NCBI GenBank assembly: GCA_902493155.1
Contig: CABUOE010000004.1
Span: 1 to 31,693, forward strand
DNA: 31,693 nt
DNA from: an uncultured Eubacteriales bacterium
GTDB taxonomy: Bacteria; Bacillota; Clostridia; Oscillospirales; Ruminococcaceae
Reading direction: 5' to 3'
This document shows, one piece after another, positions 23,523 to 30,508 of this stretch (positions are counted from its first letter, which is position 1; each line of letters starts with the position of its first letter). A program made the translations under genes and the position numbers. The notes below the pieces were generated by a model that was given only the letters and a program-made list of their open reading frames with translations, was not told the DNA's origin and ran no database searches.

Positions 23523-24305
23523 TTATTCGCCGTCACCGAAAATGATGCAATCCCAAAGGTTTGCTCTGCCGCCGCAACCGCCAGCGACAGACTCAAACTC
23601 AAAGGAATGGACGGCGGGGTTTTCGCCGATGGCCAGGTCAAAGTTACCGGTGAAGTCGGCTCTGGGGAAGACGAACTGGACGCGGTACAGGTCGCCGCAG
23701 GGATCGGAGGCCAGGCAGTCCATGTAAACCGTCAGGGTCTTGGAGTAGGAGTCAGAAGCGTTGGAGACCTTAGCAGCAGTGTCAACGGTGCGGTCGTAGA
23801 AGCAGACCAGCTCGCTGCCGGCAGCATCTGCGGCAACAGTGATTGTCTCGTCAGACAGCTTATACTCGCCTGCGGCGGGAGTCTCGGTAGCAGCGGCTTT
23901 CAAAGCAGTGCCCAAAGTGCCGTTATTGTTTTTGATGTAAACTCTGACGGACTCAGTTTTGGCTGGAGCTGCGGTCAACGTAGCGGTGGAGTTGGAGGCA
24001 ACAGTCAAAATCTCGGTGGCGCGGACAATCATATTTTCGCTTTTGGTGACTTCGCCGCCGGTCTGAGCAGCCATCATGCCGCCGCAGACAAGGCCGTTGG
24101 AGCCGGTGACTTTGACTGCTTTGTTCTTTTTGAGGGAGCCCAAAACGCGGCCGCCTTTACCGGTGATGTTGACTTTTTCCTCGGTGTTGGAGACGGTGGC
24201 GCTCTGCACTTCGTCCAGGATGAATTCGCACTCGCCGATGTTGTTGTAGCCGTGGATCAGTTCTACACTTGTGATGGAAAGTCTCTCGGTGTTGATGTCT
24301 TTCAT
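23523..24305 (-). CDS. Major tail tube protein
   Basis: A 260-aa, strand-rich protein. The first 90 residues and the last 75 (VYMDCLASDPCGDLYRVQF, FPRADFTGNFDLAIGENPAVHSFEFE) have the look of a siphophage tube subunit. An Ala/Thr-rich middle (about 95-180) could be an inserted Ig-like surface domain. It is the only candidate for a tube subunit, and no sheath gene is next to it, so the tail is inferred to be non-contractile. AGGAGG lies 8-9 nt before ATG 24305. This should be the most abundant structural protein. Confidence 0.75.
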   Translation of the reverse strand: MKDINTERLSITSVELIHGYNNIGECEFILDEVQSATVSNTEEKVNITGKGGRVLGSLKKNKAVKVTGSNGLVCGGMMAAQTGGEVTKSENMIVRATEILTVASNSTATLTAAPAKTESVRVYIKNNNGTLGTALKAAATETPAAGEYKLSDETITVAADAAGSELVCFYDRTVDTAAKVSNASDSYSKTLTVYMDCLASDPCGDLYRVQFVFPRADFTGNFDLAIGENPAVHSFEFESVAGGCGGRANLWDCIIFGDGE

Positions 24306-24346
24306 TGTAAAAATCCTCCTAAAATTTTGTTATTTGGGTCCTGACC

Positions 24347-24386
24347 GGCTCACCTTTTGGTGAGTTAGCTCACTCTCCAGTGAGCC
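24347..24386 (-). promoter_or_regulatory. Double stem-loop at the start of the tail tube message
   Basis: Around the stop codon of the 243-aa gene, GCTCAC/GTGAGC and CTCACC-AAAA-GGTGAG form two adjacent hairpins. An outer GGCTCAC/GTGAGCC pairing is an alternative fold. There is no T run, so it is not a classical terminator. It may mark an mRNA processing or stabilising site upstream of the highly needed tube gene. Confidence 0.45.
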
Positions 24387-25101
24387 AGTTCAGTTCCCGT
24401 TGGTCAATCTTTTTTATGTCAACCGTACCGAAGTAACAGCCGCTCATAACATGGTTGTAATTGATTTTTCGCTGGATCTGACGCACGCTGGAGTTGAACT
24501 GGTAGATGGTCAGATCCATGGTCTGCCGGTAGTCGTATTTGAATTCCTCGGTGTTGACCATGGCCACCACCAAGTCTTCCAAAAAGGAACGGTAGGGCTT
24601 TTTGGCCTGCCGCTTCTGTTTGAGGCGTGTGCGTTCGATCAAAAACTTCTTTGCTTCTTTGTTGCCCGCCTTGTATTTGGGCTTTTCAGTGAAATGTATT
24701 TTTCTCAGGGCGTCGCAGATTTCGTTGTAGATCAGCTCGTCGATGACGATTCCGTTTTCGGCGTCCCAGAGGACAATCTGGCCATTTTCGTTGTTTTTCG
24801 CCGGTTTCAGCAGTGAGGATTCAAGACCTGGGAAAATCAGGGACAGATCCTTGTTCTGCAAGCTTTGAAACAGCAGCATAAACAGCTCGAAATCGGTGAT
24901 CTGCTCGTAGTCGATCCCCATGTCGTCCAGCTGTACCATCAGGTCGTAAGGAGAGGAGGTCAAGGTGGTGACCATTTGATAGTACTCCCGGTCGTCGGAG
25001 GAGAGAATTTCACCAACGGTGGGGATATATACCGTTAAAAAGTCGGTGATAGAAATGCTGCGGGCGATGAGAAGGCTTTGTGTTTTTTCCAATGAGATCA
25101 C
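24370..25101 (-). CDS. Conserved phage tail-region protein of unknown function
   Basis: A 243-aa helical, charged protein. Visible blocks are TVGEILSSDDREYYQMVTTL, GIDYEQITDFELFMLLF, a basic KKFLIERTRLKQKRQAKKPYR stretch and VNTEEFKYDYRQTMDLTIYQF. The pattern recalls unnamed proteins encoded next to the tube gene in clostridial siphophages. An assembly or connector role is a guess. The start is a weakly supported GTG at 25101, 4 nt after the previous stop; re-initiation is likely. Its end overlaps a double stem-loop. Confidence 0.65.
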   Translation of the reverse strand: MISLEKTQSLLIARSISITDFLTVYIPTVGEILSSDDREYYQMVTTLTSSPYDLMVQLDDMGIDYEQITDFELFMLLFQSLQNKDLSLIFPGLESSLLKPAKNNENGQIVLWDAENGIVIDELIYNEICDALRKIHFTEKPKYKAGNKEAKKFLIERTRLKQKRQAKKPYRSFLEDLVVAMVNTEEFKYDYRQTMDLTIYQFNSSVRQIQRKINYNHVMSGCYFGTVDIKKIDQRELNWLTGE

Positions 25102-25105
25102 CTGT

Positions 25106-25558
25106 TTATCCGTTGAGAATCGTTGTTTTATAGGTCAGCATCTTCCCGAAAAAGTTCTTTTCCGGCGAATAGGAAACGGAGGAGATGAGCTCCAACTTGC
25201 CAGTGCCGATGCCGCACCCCTGTAAAAGTTCGTCCGCTTCTTCGGCGATTTTGTCAATCAGATCGCCGTCTGTCAACTTGATTTTGCTGAAGTGGGCGTA
25301 AACGAGGAGGGTGATGTTTACTTCCAGCACCGTTTTGTTGACAGAGCGGGGAGAAGTCACGTCGCAGCACAGAAAGCTTGCTGGAGTAGCATCCGGGCCT
25401 TCCGGCGCGTAAAGATAGGGATAAACAGACTGATAAAGAAGAGATTGAGGGTCGGCGGGGGGAGTACCGCCGTTGAGCAGGGAAGTAATGGTTTGAGAAG
25501 CTAAGATTTTTGTCAGGACGCTTTGTTTGCAGACGTCGAGTTTTCTGAGATTTGCCAT
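25106..25558 (-). CDS. Tail completion/terminator-like protein
   Basis: A 150-aa protein starting MANLRKLDVCKQSVLTKIL, with strands VNKTVLEVNITLLVYAH and a C-terminal KNFFGKMLTYKTTILNG. Size, strand pattern and position before the tube gene fit tail terminator or head-tail connector proteins that cap the tube. It is the first structural gene, and no capsid, portal or connector gene precedes it. The frame is open to 25765, but GGAGGT sits 7 nt before ATG 25558 and the upstream part looks non-coding. Confidence 0.65.
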   Translation of the reverse strand: MANLRKLDVCKQSVLTKILASQTITSLLNGGTPPADPQSLLYQSVYPYLYAPEGPDATPASFLCCDVTSPRSVNKTVLEVNITLLVYAHFSKIKLTDGDLIDKIAEEADELLQGCGIGTGKLELISSVSYSPEKNFFGKMLTYKTTILNG

Positions 25559-25888
25559 ATTTGTTACCTCCATAAAAGTAGTGCTTTTTTCGGCAGCAGA
25601 CGGATTTCCGCTCCTGATTTGCTGGGGAAAGGCCCCGTCCTTTGGAAGGAAGAAGAGTCTTCTGCCGCTGGAATCTTGTACTTCGTGTTGGATTGACCTA
25701 TATGCAACAGTAATAAAAGATTCGAAAGCCTTTTCGGTATGGAAGGCTTCAAGCAGGCCAATCAAAAGTCATAAGCGGTCATATTTTCGGTACGGGAAAC
25801 AACAGGGGGTATCAGGTATGCGTACCGATGAAATCAAAAAGCAAATAATCACATCCTTATAATTATTTTTTAAATTATATTGTATTTT
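25559..25888 (-). other. Leader region of the structural operon
   Basis: About 330 bp without a convincing gene. Open frames exist on both strands (minus 25559-25765; plus 25527-25862), but none has a good ribosome binding site and recognisable protein. One noteworthy element is an 8-bp inverted repeat, TCGGTACG (25787-25794) and CGTACCGA (25821-25828), arms 26 nt apart. This is where the operon promoter should lie, but no clear -35/-10 pair was found, consistent with activation by a regulator. A short plus-strand frame (MRTDEIKKQIITSL, 25818-25862) might be a gene remnant. Confidence 0.5.
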
Positions 25889-25915
25889 AAAAACCGCCAA
25901 TAAGACGGTTTTTTT
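25889..25915. terminator. Terminator between regulator and structural operon
   Basis: AAAACCGCC and GACGGTTTT pair (25889-25898 with 25904-25912) around a 5-nt loop, flanked by T runs on both strands. In the minus direction it stops the repressor/protease transcript before the tail operon, so the two units can be controlled separately. Confidence 0.7.
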
Positions 25916-25936
25916 CAATTTTAGAGCAGCCGCGGG

Positions 25937-26389
25937 TTAAACGCGCCGCTGCATCAACTGTAATTTCAGTTGGATATAACGCTCGTCCACGCCAAAAAAG
26001 CTGGAGAGCTGTTCCACCGTTTGATCGGCATTGTCCAGAATGTCGCTGTCGGAAAGCAAAAATTCGGTGGCGAAGATATTGGCTTCCCGTTCCGGCTTTA
26101 AGGTCATATCGTAAATCATCATGTCCTGGAGGGGCGTGTACTGGGCAAAGTGCCGGTGGAGACGATCGTGGCCCAGTTCATGGGCGCAGACGATTTTTTG
26201 CTCATTTTGAGAAAGGCTCTCATTGATGACGATGTATCGTTCCCGGCAACGCAATGTATAAAAGCCCTTGAGGTTGTTCAGATTCCGGTACAGCACGTGA
26301 ATCCCCAGGTTTTTAGCTGCTTCAAACGGGTCTTTGGTGTGAAGCTTTTTCTGAAGGCGATGTACTGTGTCTAAAATGTAATCTGTCAT
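25937..26389 (-). CDS. ImmA/IrrE-family metallopeptidase
   Basis: A 150-aa zinc protease with the HELGH motif at residues 70-74 (HExxH) and a downstream EREANIFATEFLL helix supplying the third ligand. This family cleaves the partner repressor after an inducing signal, as ImmA does with ImmR in ICEBs1. It is encoded 12 nt downstream of a Cro/CI-type repressor on the same strand, exactly the immR-immA arrangement. TTG 26395 is an alternative start, but AGAGGG spacing favours ATG 26389. It likely triggers induction of the tail particle operon. Confidence 0.88.
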   Translation of the reverse strand: MTDYILDTVHRLQKKLHTKDPFEAAKNLGIHVLYRNLNNLKGFYTLRCRERYIVINESLSQNEQKIVCAHELGHDRLHRHFAQYTPLQDMMIYDMTLKPEREANIFATEFLLSDSDILDNADQTVEQLSSFFGVDERYIQLKLQLMQRRV

Positions 26390-26401
26390 GGACAAAACCC
26401 T

Positions 26402-26806
26402 CTACTTTTCCCGGTATTTTTTAGGCGTATACTTTTTGGCCCTTTCCTTGGCGTCGAAATAGATGTCAGTCATAGCCCGGAAGAAAGCGTCTCTGTCTTC
26501 TTCGTCCAGTTCTCCGCCGGCAAAGAGCCCCTGCGCCTGCTTTAAAATCTGCTCCGCCTGTTTCTTGCCGTGTAAACCGTAGGCTGCTTCCGATTTCATA
26601 ATGAATTCATCCTGCTCGTCAATGAGCAGGTCCAGAGAAACATTCAAAAAACGGGAAAGCCGGATGGCGGATTCTAAGTTCGGCATCTTTAGGTTCCGTT
26701 CCCAGACACTGACGGTGCGGTCGGAAACGCCTAAAGCATTTGCTACTTCCAACTGGCTCAAGTTTTGCTGTTCTCTGATTTCTTTCAATTTATCACCAAA
26801 TGCCAT
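26402..26806 (-). CDS. Cro/CI-type helix-turn-helix repressor
   Basis: A 134-aa regulator with an N-terminal XRE HTH (about residues 15-35: LSQLEVANALGVSDRTVSVWER), followed by the typical LESAIRLSRFLNVSLDLLID end of the DNA-binding domain. A C-terminal helical part (about 70-134) is probably for oligomerisation or protease contact. The frame opens at 26893, but AAAGGA precedes ATG 26806. It is divergently placed from the plus-strand regulatory genes. Three similar palindromes lie in the intergenic region, one inside the promoter spacer, so it most likely represses that promoter and its own gene until cleaved by the adjacent ImmA-like protease. Confidence 0.88.
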   Translation of the reverse strand: MAFGDKLKEIREQQNLSQLEVANALGVSDRTVSVWERNLKMPNLESAIRLSRFLNVSLDLLIDEQDEFIMKSEAAYGLHGKKQAEQILKQAQGLFAGGELDEEDRDAFFRAMTDIYFDAKERAKKYTPKKYREK

Positions 26807-26825
26807 TTGAGGACCAATCCTTTCG

Positions 26826-26940
26826 ATACAATATAAAAATTGTATATCATTGGGTATTGACACAATATTAAAATTGTGATATAGTGTAATCACATAAAAA
26901 AGATTGTAAATAAATCATATCAGACAAATTATATTTTGTC
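26826..26940. promoter_or_regulatory. Three repressor operators sharing ACAA-N8-TTGT
   Basis: Three palindromes have the same 6-nt spacer: ATACAAT-N6-ATTGTAT (26826-26845), CACAAT-N6-ATTGTG (26861-26878) and GACAAA-N6-TTTGTC (26923-26940). Centres are 34 and 62 bp apart. The second fills the spacer of a strong plus-strand promoter; the first covers the likely repressor promoter; the third lies downstream of the start point. This fits binding by a dimeric CI-like protein. Confidence 0.75.
26857..26885 (+). promoter_or_regulatory. Sigma-A-type promoter of the plus-strand regulatory unit
   Basis: TTGACA (26857-26862), 17 nt, TATAGT (26880-26885): a near-consensus promoter with expected start near 26892. 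Operator 2 occupies exactly the spacer, so repressor binding should block RNA polymerase. Confidence 0.85.
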
Positions 26941-26947
26941 AAGCTTT

Positions 26948-27016
26948 ATGGAACAAATATTTGATGAAGATTTTATGAACGATTGTTTGTACATTAGAAA
27001 GGGGCCTGCGCAGTAA
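26948..27016 (+). CDS. Possible 22-aa leader peptide
   Basis: ATG 26948 opens a 22-codon frame (MEQIFDEDFMNDCLYIRKGP...) whose TAA is immediately followed by the ATG of the 129-aa gene. The direct stop-start junction suggests translational coupling, but no ribosome binding site is obvious, so it may be a chance frame. Confidence 0.25.
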   Translation: MEQIFDEDFMNDCLYIRKGPAQ

Positions 27017-27406
27017 ATGGACAAAATCTGTAAGTTGATAGAATTTAATGAATATTCTCTGGCAGACCCGGAATATTTTGATTGGAATAGAAGCTTTTTG
27101 GAGCGGGGAGAGGCGGTTATTCTCGTCGATCCGGACAAGCTTGGCTGGATGAATCCAAGACAAAAAATAAGGTATGAAGGCTTTCTGAGGACGGTTCTCG
27201 ACCGGAGTAAAACAGCTTTTTCCCAGCGGGTGACAGTCTATTACAGCGTCTCTCTCGACGGGGTGGAGCCTTTTTCTATCGGACTGTACGGACTGGAAAC
27301 CAGACGCCGTTTAAATGCCTTTGTCTGCGAAGGCGCAGAGGACGGCCGCTATTGGAAAGTTTGGAAAACACTGTCCGCTTACGGGCTGCGGCTGTTCTTT
27401 CGGTAA
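27017..27406 (+). CDS. Unknown 129-aa protein under the repressed promoter
   Basis: Not recognised. It is a soluble protein with a mixed helix/strand pattern: LIEFNEYSLADPEYFDWNRSF, then strands EAVILVDPDKLGW and RVTVYYSVSLDGVEPFSIGLYG, and a basic C-terminus (LRLFFR). Being the first good gene after the operator-controlled promoter, it should be made only on induction, where Cro-like, antirepressor or activator genes are usual; none of these folds is evident. AAAGGGG lies 12 nt before ATG 27017. Confidence 0.65.
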   Translation: MDKICKLIEFNEYSLADPEYFDWNRSFLERGEAVILVDPDKLGWMNPRQKIRYEGFLRTVLDRSKTAFSQRVTVYYSVSLDGVEPFSIGLYGLETRRRLNAFVCEGAEDGRYWKVWKTLSAYGLRLFFR

Positions 27407-27434
27407 GGAGATATACATAATTTAACAAATAATG

Positions 27435-27463
27435 TTGACTTGCCTTATTTTTTCCATTATACT
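27435..27463 (+). promoter_or_regulatory. Sigma-A-type promoter of the integrase-like gene
   Basis: TTGACT (27435-27440), 17 nt, TATACT (27458-27463). The start point would be near 27470, only about 14 nt before the coding start, with AGAGGTG in the short leader. It gives the integrase-like gene an expression source separate from the repressed promoter. Confidence 0.8.
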
Positions 27464-27483
27464 GTCCTTTAGAGGTGATATGG

Positions 27484-28479
27484 ATGCAGATGAAACAGTT
27501 AGTGGACGAAAAATTGGGGGCCATTCCGGACAGAGAGGACAAAGCGCGCTTTTTACTGGAGCGGTACGGCGATACCTCCGACAAATCGATGCTCATTTAT
27601 ATCCGTCGTTTCAATAAGATCGCTACGTTGGAGCAGGAACTGCACAAAAATCTGTATCAATTTGGCCGGGAAGATTTTCTAAAGTTGTTTCAGGCATTTA
27701 CCAACACGGTGGCAAATGGATTTTCGGTTCTCAAAAGTTTTGTTGCCGATTATTTCCAGTGGGCGGAAACACAGGGAATTAAGACACCTCTGAGCGTTTT
27801 AAAGGAAATTGCCTATGATGATACGGATCTGACTGGTATCTATAAGCAGTCCTATTTTCCCACCTTCCAAAATTTGAAGGACGAGCTGCAGATGATGCTG
27901 GATTTGGCGGGGACGGAGGACGTTTCGGTGTATCAGTCGGTCAAGATGATGGTGTATCTGAGCTGGTTCGGCGTAGAAAATCCGGAAATCTGTGGCATTC
28001 GTAAGCAGGATGTTTCCGATGAGCAAAATGAGATTTATCTGAGAGAGCGGGGAAAGACGCTCATGCTCCCAGAATCAGTGATGCCGGAGATGCGGGAATA
28101 CAGAGATGCGGAAGGGTACTACCGTCCCTTCCACAGTGCCGACCTGACTTTTTTCCGGTACAAGGACAGCCCATTTTTGCTGCGTTCTTACCGCAAGGAG
28201 CAGCTTTCCTATATAGACGTGGTCAATGCACTGAAAAATTTCAGCCGGTTAAACGATGATCCTAATGGAAAAAAGTTTCAGTATCACAAGATTTACTGGT
28301 CGGGGGTTTTCAGTCGGGCGTACGCCTATGAGTTTTTAAATGGCGAGCTGCAAAAGGGCAATTTGGTGCTGCTTCAGAAGGTTTTTGGCGAGGATTACGG
28401 CAACGGAGCAAGTGGCGCTCAGAAGGCGGCTGGCCGCCTCAAAGAGTATCAGCGTTTCCGAGATTATTTTTATCGTTGA
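27484..28479 (+). CDS. Integrase-like protein lacking catalytic residues
   Basis: A 331-aa protein with the layout of a tyrosine recombinase: an N-terminal SAM-like helical domain (about 60-110, FLKLFQAFTNTVANGFSVLKSFVADYFQWA), then a helical C-terminal domain (MMVYLSWFGVENPEICGIRKQDV as the usual 'L-x-x-x-G-x-R-x-x-E-x-x-x-L' place, YHKIYWSGVFSRAYAYEFLNG and LVLLQKVFGEDYG as the H-x-x-R and 'Q-x-x-L-G-H' places). The Arg, His-x-x-Arg and Tyr tetrad is not recognisable. It may therefore be a DNA-binding regulator derived from an integrase, as XerC-like proteins regulate some pyocins. AGAGGTG spacing favours ATG 27484 over GTG 27475. The cluster has no other recombinase. Confidence 0.65.
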   Translation: MQMKQLVDEKLGAIPDREDKARFLLERYGDTSDKSMLIYIRRFNKIATLEQELHKNLYQFGREDFLKLFQAFTNTVANGFSVLKSFVADYFQWAETQGIKTPLSVLKEIAYDDTDLTGIYKQSYFPTFQNLKDELQMMLDLAGTEDVSVYQSVKMMVYLSWFGVENPEICGIRKQDVSDEQNEIYLRERGKTLMLPESVMPEMREYRDAEGYYRPFHSADLTFFRYKDSPFLLRSYRKEQLSYIDVVNALKNFSRLNDDPNGKKFQYHKIYWSGVFSRAYAYEFLNGELQKGNLVLLQKVFGEDYGNGASGAQKAAGRLKEYQRFRDYFYR

Positions 28480-28533
28480 CGGCATTTTATGCCGACAACC
28501 GAACAATATAACCGCTTTCTTCAGAAGGCGGTT
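28475..28533. terminator. Two hairpins between convergent genes
   Basis: GTTGACGGCAT-TTT-ATGCCGACAAC (28475-28499) overlaps the stop of the integrase-like gene. AACCGC and GCGGTT (28510-28515 with 28528-28533) form a second stem with a pyrimidine-rich loop. Located between converging genes, they probably end transcription from both sides. Confidence 0.65.
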
Positions 28534-28561
28534 TGTACTACATATATAATTTAAAAAATAA

Positions 28562-29542
28562 TTATTTCCTCCAAAAACGGTGAATCTCTTCTTCGGAGAG
28601 GGAAAGAGCAAAGTCTTTTTTCTGCATGAGCAGATTTTCCACGTCGTGGGCGATTTGGACGAGAATTGCCCGGGCTTCAAATTCCTCCCGGCTTTGGGGG
28701 AGAGGACTCTTTTTAAACTGGGCGCGCATTTGTGTAAAGGTGTCCAGGAGGGAAACCGCGTTGTTGTACTCGTGAAAGGAGTTAGAAACTTCTGACAAAA
28801 ATTCTGCTAGAGCTTTGGCCTGCTCGGGGATACAACGAAGCTTTCGGATGCTTTCGTCCATCCGCTGAAGCAGGGAAATCTGGCCCATCCGCAGCTGAAA
28901 ATACCGCACATAGTAGCGCATGTCGGTACGAATATAGTTGTTGGCGTTGTCATAGGACCGGGTCAGAGCGGCGTCTACCCGCGTTTGCAGCGCCCGAAAA
29001 TTCGGGGTTAGATCGGTATCTGTACCCAGGAGCTTTTCCGCCAGACGACCAATGATACATTTCATGCAGCCGTCGATTTCCTGCTGATCCAGGCGGATTT
29101 GTTTTGTCATCTGCGGCATGTAGAGATTCACGAAGACGCCGATCGCCACACCGATGCACAGCAAAATGAATTCATTCAAGACCAGAGTATAGTGGAGAGA
29201 GCCGGCTGCGAAGATGTGACTGATGAGGACGGTGTTGGTGGTGATGCCTTCGTGGAGTTTTGCAAAATAGCAAAAGAGGATAAAAAAGAATAAAAATATT
29301 CCAAAGCTGAAGACGTGAAAGCCTACCGTCCAGAAAATCAGGAGAGAGAAGAGCAGGGCGGGAACAAAGGCCAAAAGGCGTTTTCCCGCGACCTGAAAGG
29401 TGGCCTTTTTGGTGTCCTGGATGCTCAAGAGGGTGATAATCCCCGCCGAGGTACTGCTTTTGAGTCCCAGCAAATCCGCCAGCAAAATGGCGATACAACA
29501 GGCGGCAGATATTTTTAGAACTTTCAGTGGATTGACTTTCAT
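28562..29542 (-). CDS. Aromatic acid exporter family (ArAE/FUSC-like) membrane protein
   Basis: A 326-aa protein. Residues 1-150 hold about four to six transmembrane helices (CCIAILLADLLGL, GIITLLSIQDTKKATFQVAGKRL, LLFSLLIFWTVGFHVFSFGIFLFFF, LHYTLVLNEFILLCIGVAIGVFVNLY), with the SAGIITLLSIQ-x-T and HEGITTNTVLISHI blocks typical of the family. Residues 155-326 form a soluble helical domain. Relatives resemble AaeB-type efflux proteins; the substrate is unknown. The frame is open to 29764, but GGAGAA precedes ATG 29542. It is read as a host gene bordering the phage-derived locus. Confidence 0.85.
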   Translation of the reverse strand: MKVNPLKVLKISAACCIAILLADLLGLKSSTSAGIITLLSIQDTKKATFQVAGKRLLAFVPALLFSLLIFWTVGFHVFSFGIFLFFFILFCYFAKLHEGITTNTVLISHIFAAGSLHYTLVLNEFILLCIGVAIGVFVNLYMPQMTKQIRLDQQEIDGCMKCIIGRLAEKLLGTDTDLTPNFRALQTRVDAALTRSYDNANNYIRTDMRYYVRYFQLRMGQISLLQRMDESIRKLRCIPEQAKALAEFLSEVSNSFHEYNNAVSLLDTFTQMRAQFKKSPLPQSREEFEARAILVQIAHDVENLLMQKKDFALSLSEEEIHRFWRK

Positions 29543-29782
29543 GGCGTTTCTCCAAAAGATTTTAATTTGTATTGGTATTTGTTGTTCCAGCCGGAATATG
29601 CGAAAAGTGCTCAAATGAGCGGGGAAAAGAAAAATTTTTTTGATTTGTATGAAGTCTCTAAAATCGGTCCAGAATACTGCCATGGAAAAAAATAGAAACA
29701 AATCTGGAATGAATTGAAAGCTTCCCACATATTCTTTCTTTGCGGACAAGCCGTGGACTTGCAAAAAACAGGAGGATTATCA

Positions 29783-30412
29783 ATGAAACATCGATCAAAA
29801 ATCGCGCTAGTCCTTTGCGCCGTCACGCTGTCATCAGTATTGATGACAGGAATGGGGTACAGCGCGCCAATAGAGGCGGTTTACGCCCAGTCACCGATTT
29901 TGCTGGAGACGCCGGTGGCCCAGTGGTACCGGATCCGGACCGAAGCGGAGAAAGCATCGGCGGATTTGCAAAAACGTGCAGAAGAGCAGGCAAGGGCAGA
30001 AGCAGAGAAGGCAAAAGCGAGACGGGCCTGTTCCTTTACCGACGAGGAAGTCATCATGATGGAATACATCATTCAGCAGGAAGTGCGGGGCGCTTCTCTT
30101 AAGCACAAACGCATCATTGCTAACGTGATTGTGAACCGAGTCAATTCCGATTCTTTTCCCGACACCATTGAAGGCGTTCTGTTTCAAAAAGGGCAGTTCA
30201 CGTCGGCTCAAAACTACTACAACCGGAAATACACACCGGATGAGGATACCAAGCAGGCGGTTTTGGAAGTGCTGAACCGGCAGTGTGAGGATTTGTCCCA
30301 GGGTGCGCTTTTCTTTTACGCACCTCGATGGACGGCACAGAAAACAGCATCTTGGTTTGAAAATAAGCTCGATTACCTTTTTGAGTTGGAAGGGCACCGT
30401 TTTTTCCGGTAA
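29783..30412 (+). CDS. SleB/CwlJ-type cell wall hydrolase
   Basis: A 209-aa secreted protein. It has an N-terminal signal peptide (about 1-35: KHRSKIALVLCAVTLSSVLM), a charged helical linker (about 55-82), then a Hydrolase_2 domain (84-209) with the catalytic-type Glu100 in IIQQEVRG, IANVIVNRVNSDSFPDTIEGV, QFTSAQ and GALFFYAPRW. Family members are lytic transglycosylases acting on spore cortex or vegetative peptidoglycan; a SleB-like protein is one reason to infer a spore former. AGGAGG precedes ATG 29783. It is convergent with the following minus-strand genes, with a long terminator hairpin between. Confidence 0.88.
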   Translation: MKHRSKIALVLCAVTLSSVLMTGMGYSAPIEAVYAQSPILLETPVAQWYRIRTEAEKASADLQKRAEEQARAEAEKAKARRACSFTDEEVIMMEYIIQQEVRGASLKHKRIIANVIVNRVNSDSFPDTIEGVLFQKGQFTSAQNYYNRKYTPDEDTKQAVLEVLNRQCEDLSQGALFFYAPRWTAQKTASWFENKLDYLFELEGHRFFR

Positions 30413-30429
30413 CAGAAGGTGCAGATAAA

Positions 30430-30467
30430 AAAGCCTCCGCAGTCCATTCATGGACTGCGGAGGCTTT
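30430..30467. terminator. Long perfect hairpin terminator
   Basis: A 17-bp perfect stem (AAAGCCTCCGCAGTCCA and its complement, 30430-30446 with 30451-30467) with a TTCA loop lies between the hydrolase gene and converging membrane-protein genes. The A/T arms give a short U tract in either direction. Confidence 0.8.
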
Positions 30468-30508
30468 AGCTTGTCAAAAAGGCTTGCTGTTTGAAATTAA
30501 AAGCTATT

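Noticed and set aside
23523..25101. Contractile sheath gene (R-type tailocin or myophage)
   Set aside because: No protein of sheath size or pattern near the tube gene; the 243-aa and 260-aa products do not look like sheath.
25559..25765. N-terminal extension of the tail completion gene up to ATG 25765
   Set aside because: No ribosome binding site there, whereas GGAGGT sits properly before ATG 25558; the extension does not look like a structured domain.
27484..28479. Active tyrosine integrase of a complete prophage
   Set aside because: The catalytic residues are not recognisable, and no attachment-site repeats or tRNA gene were found at either border.
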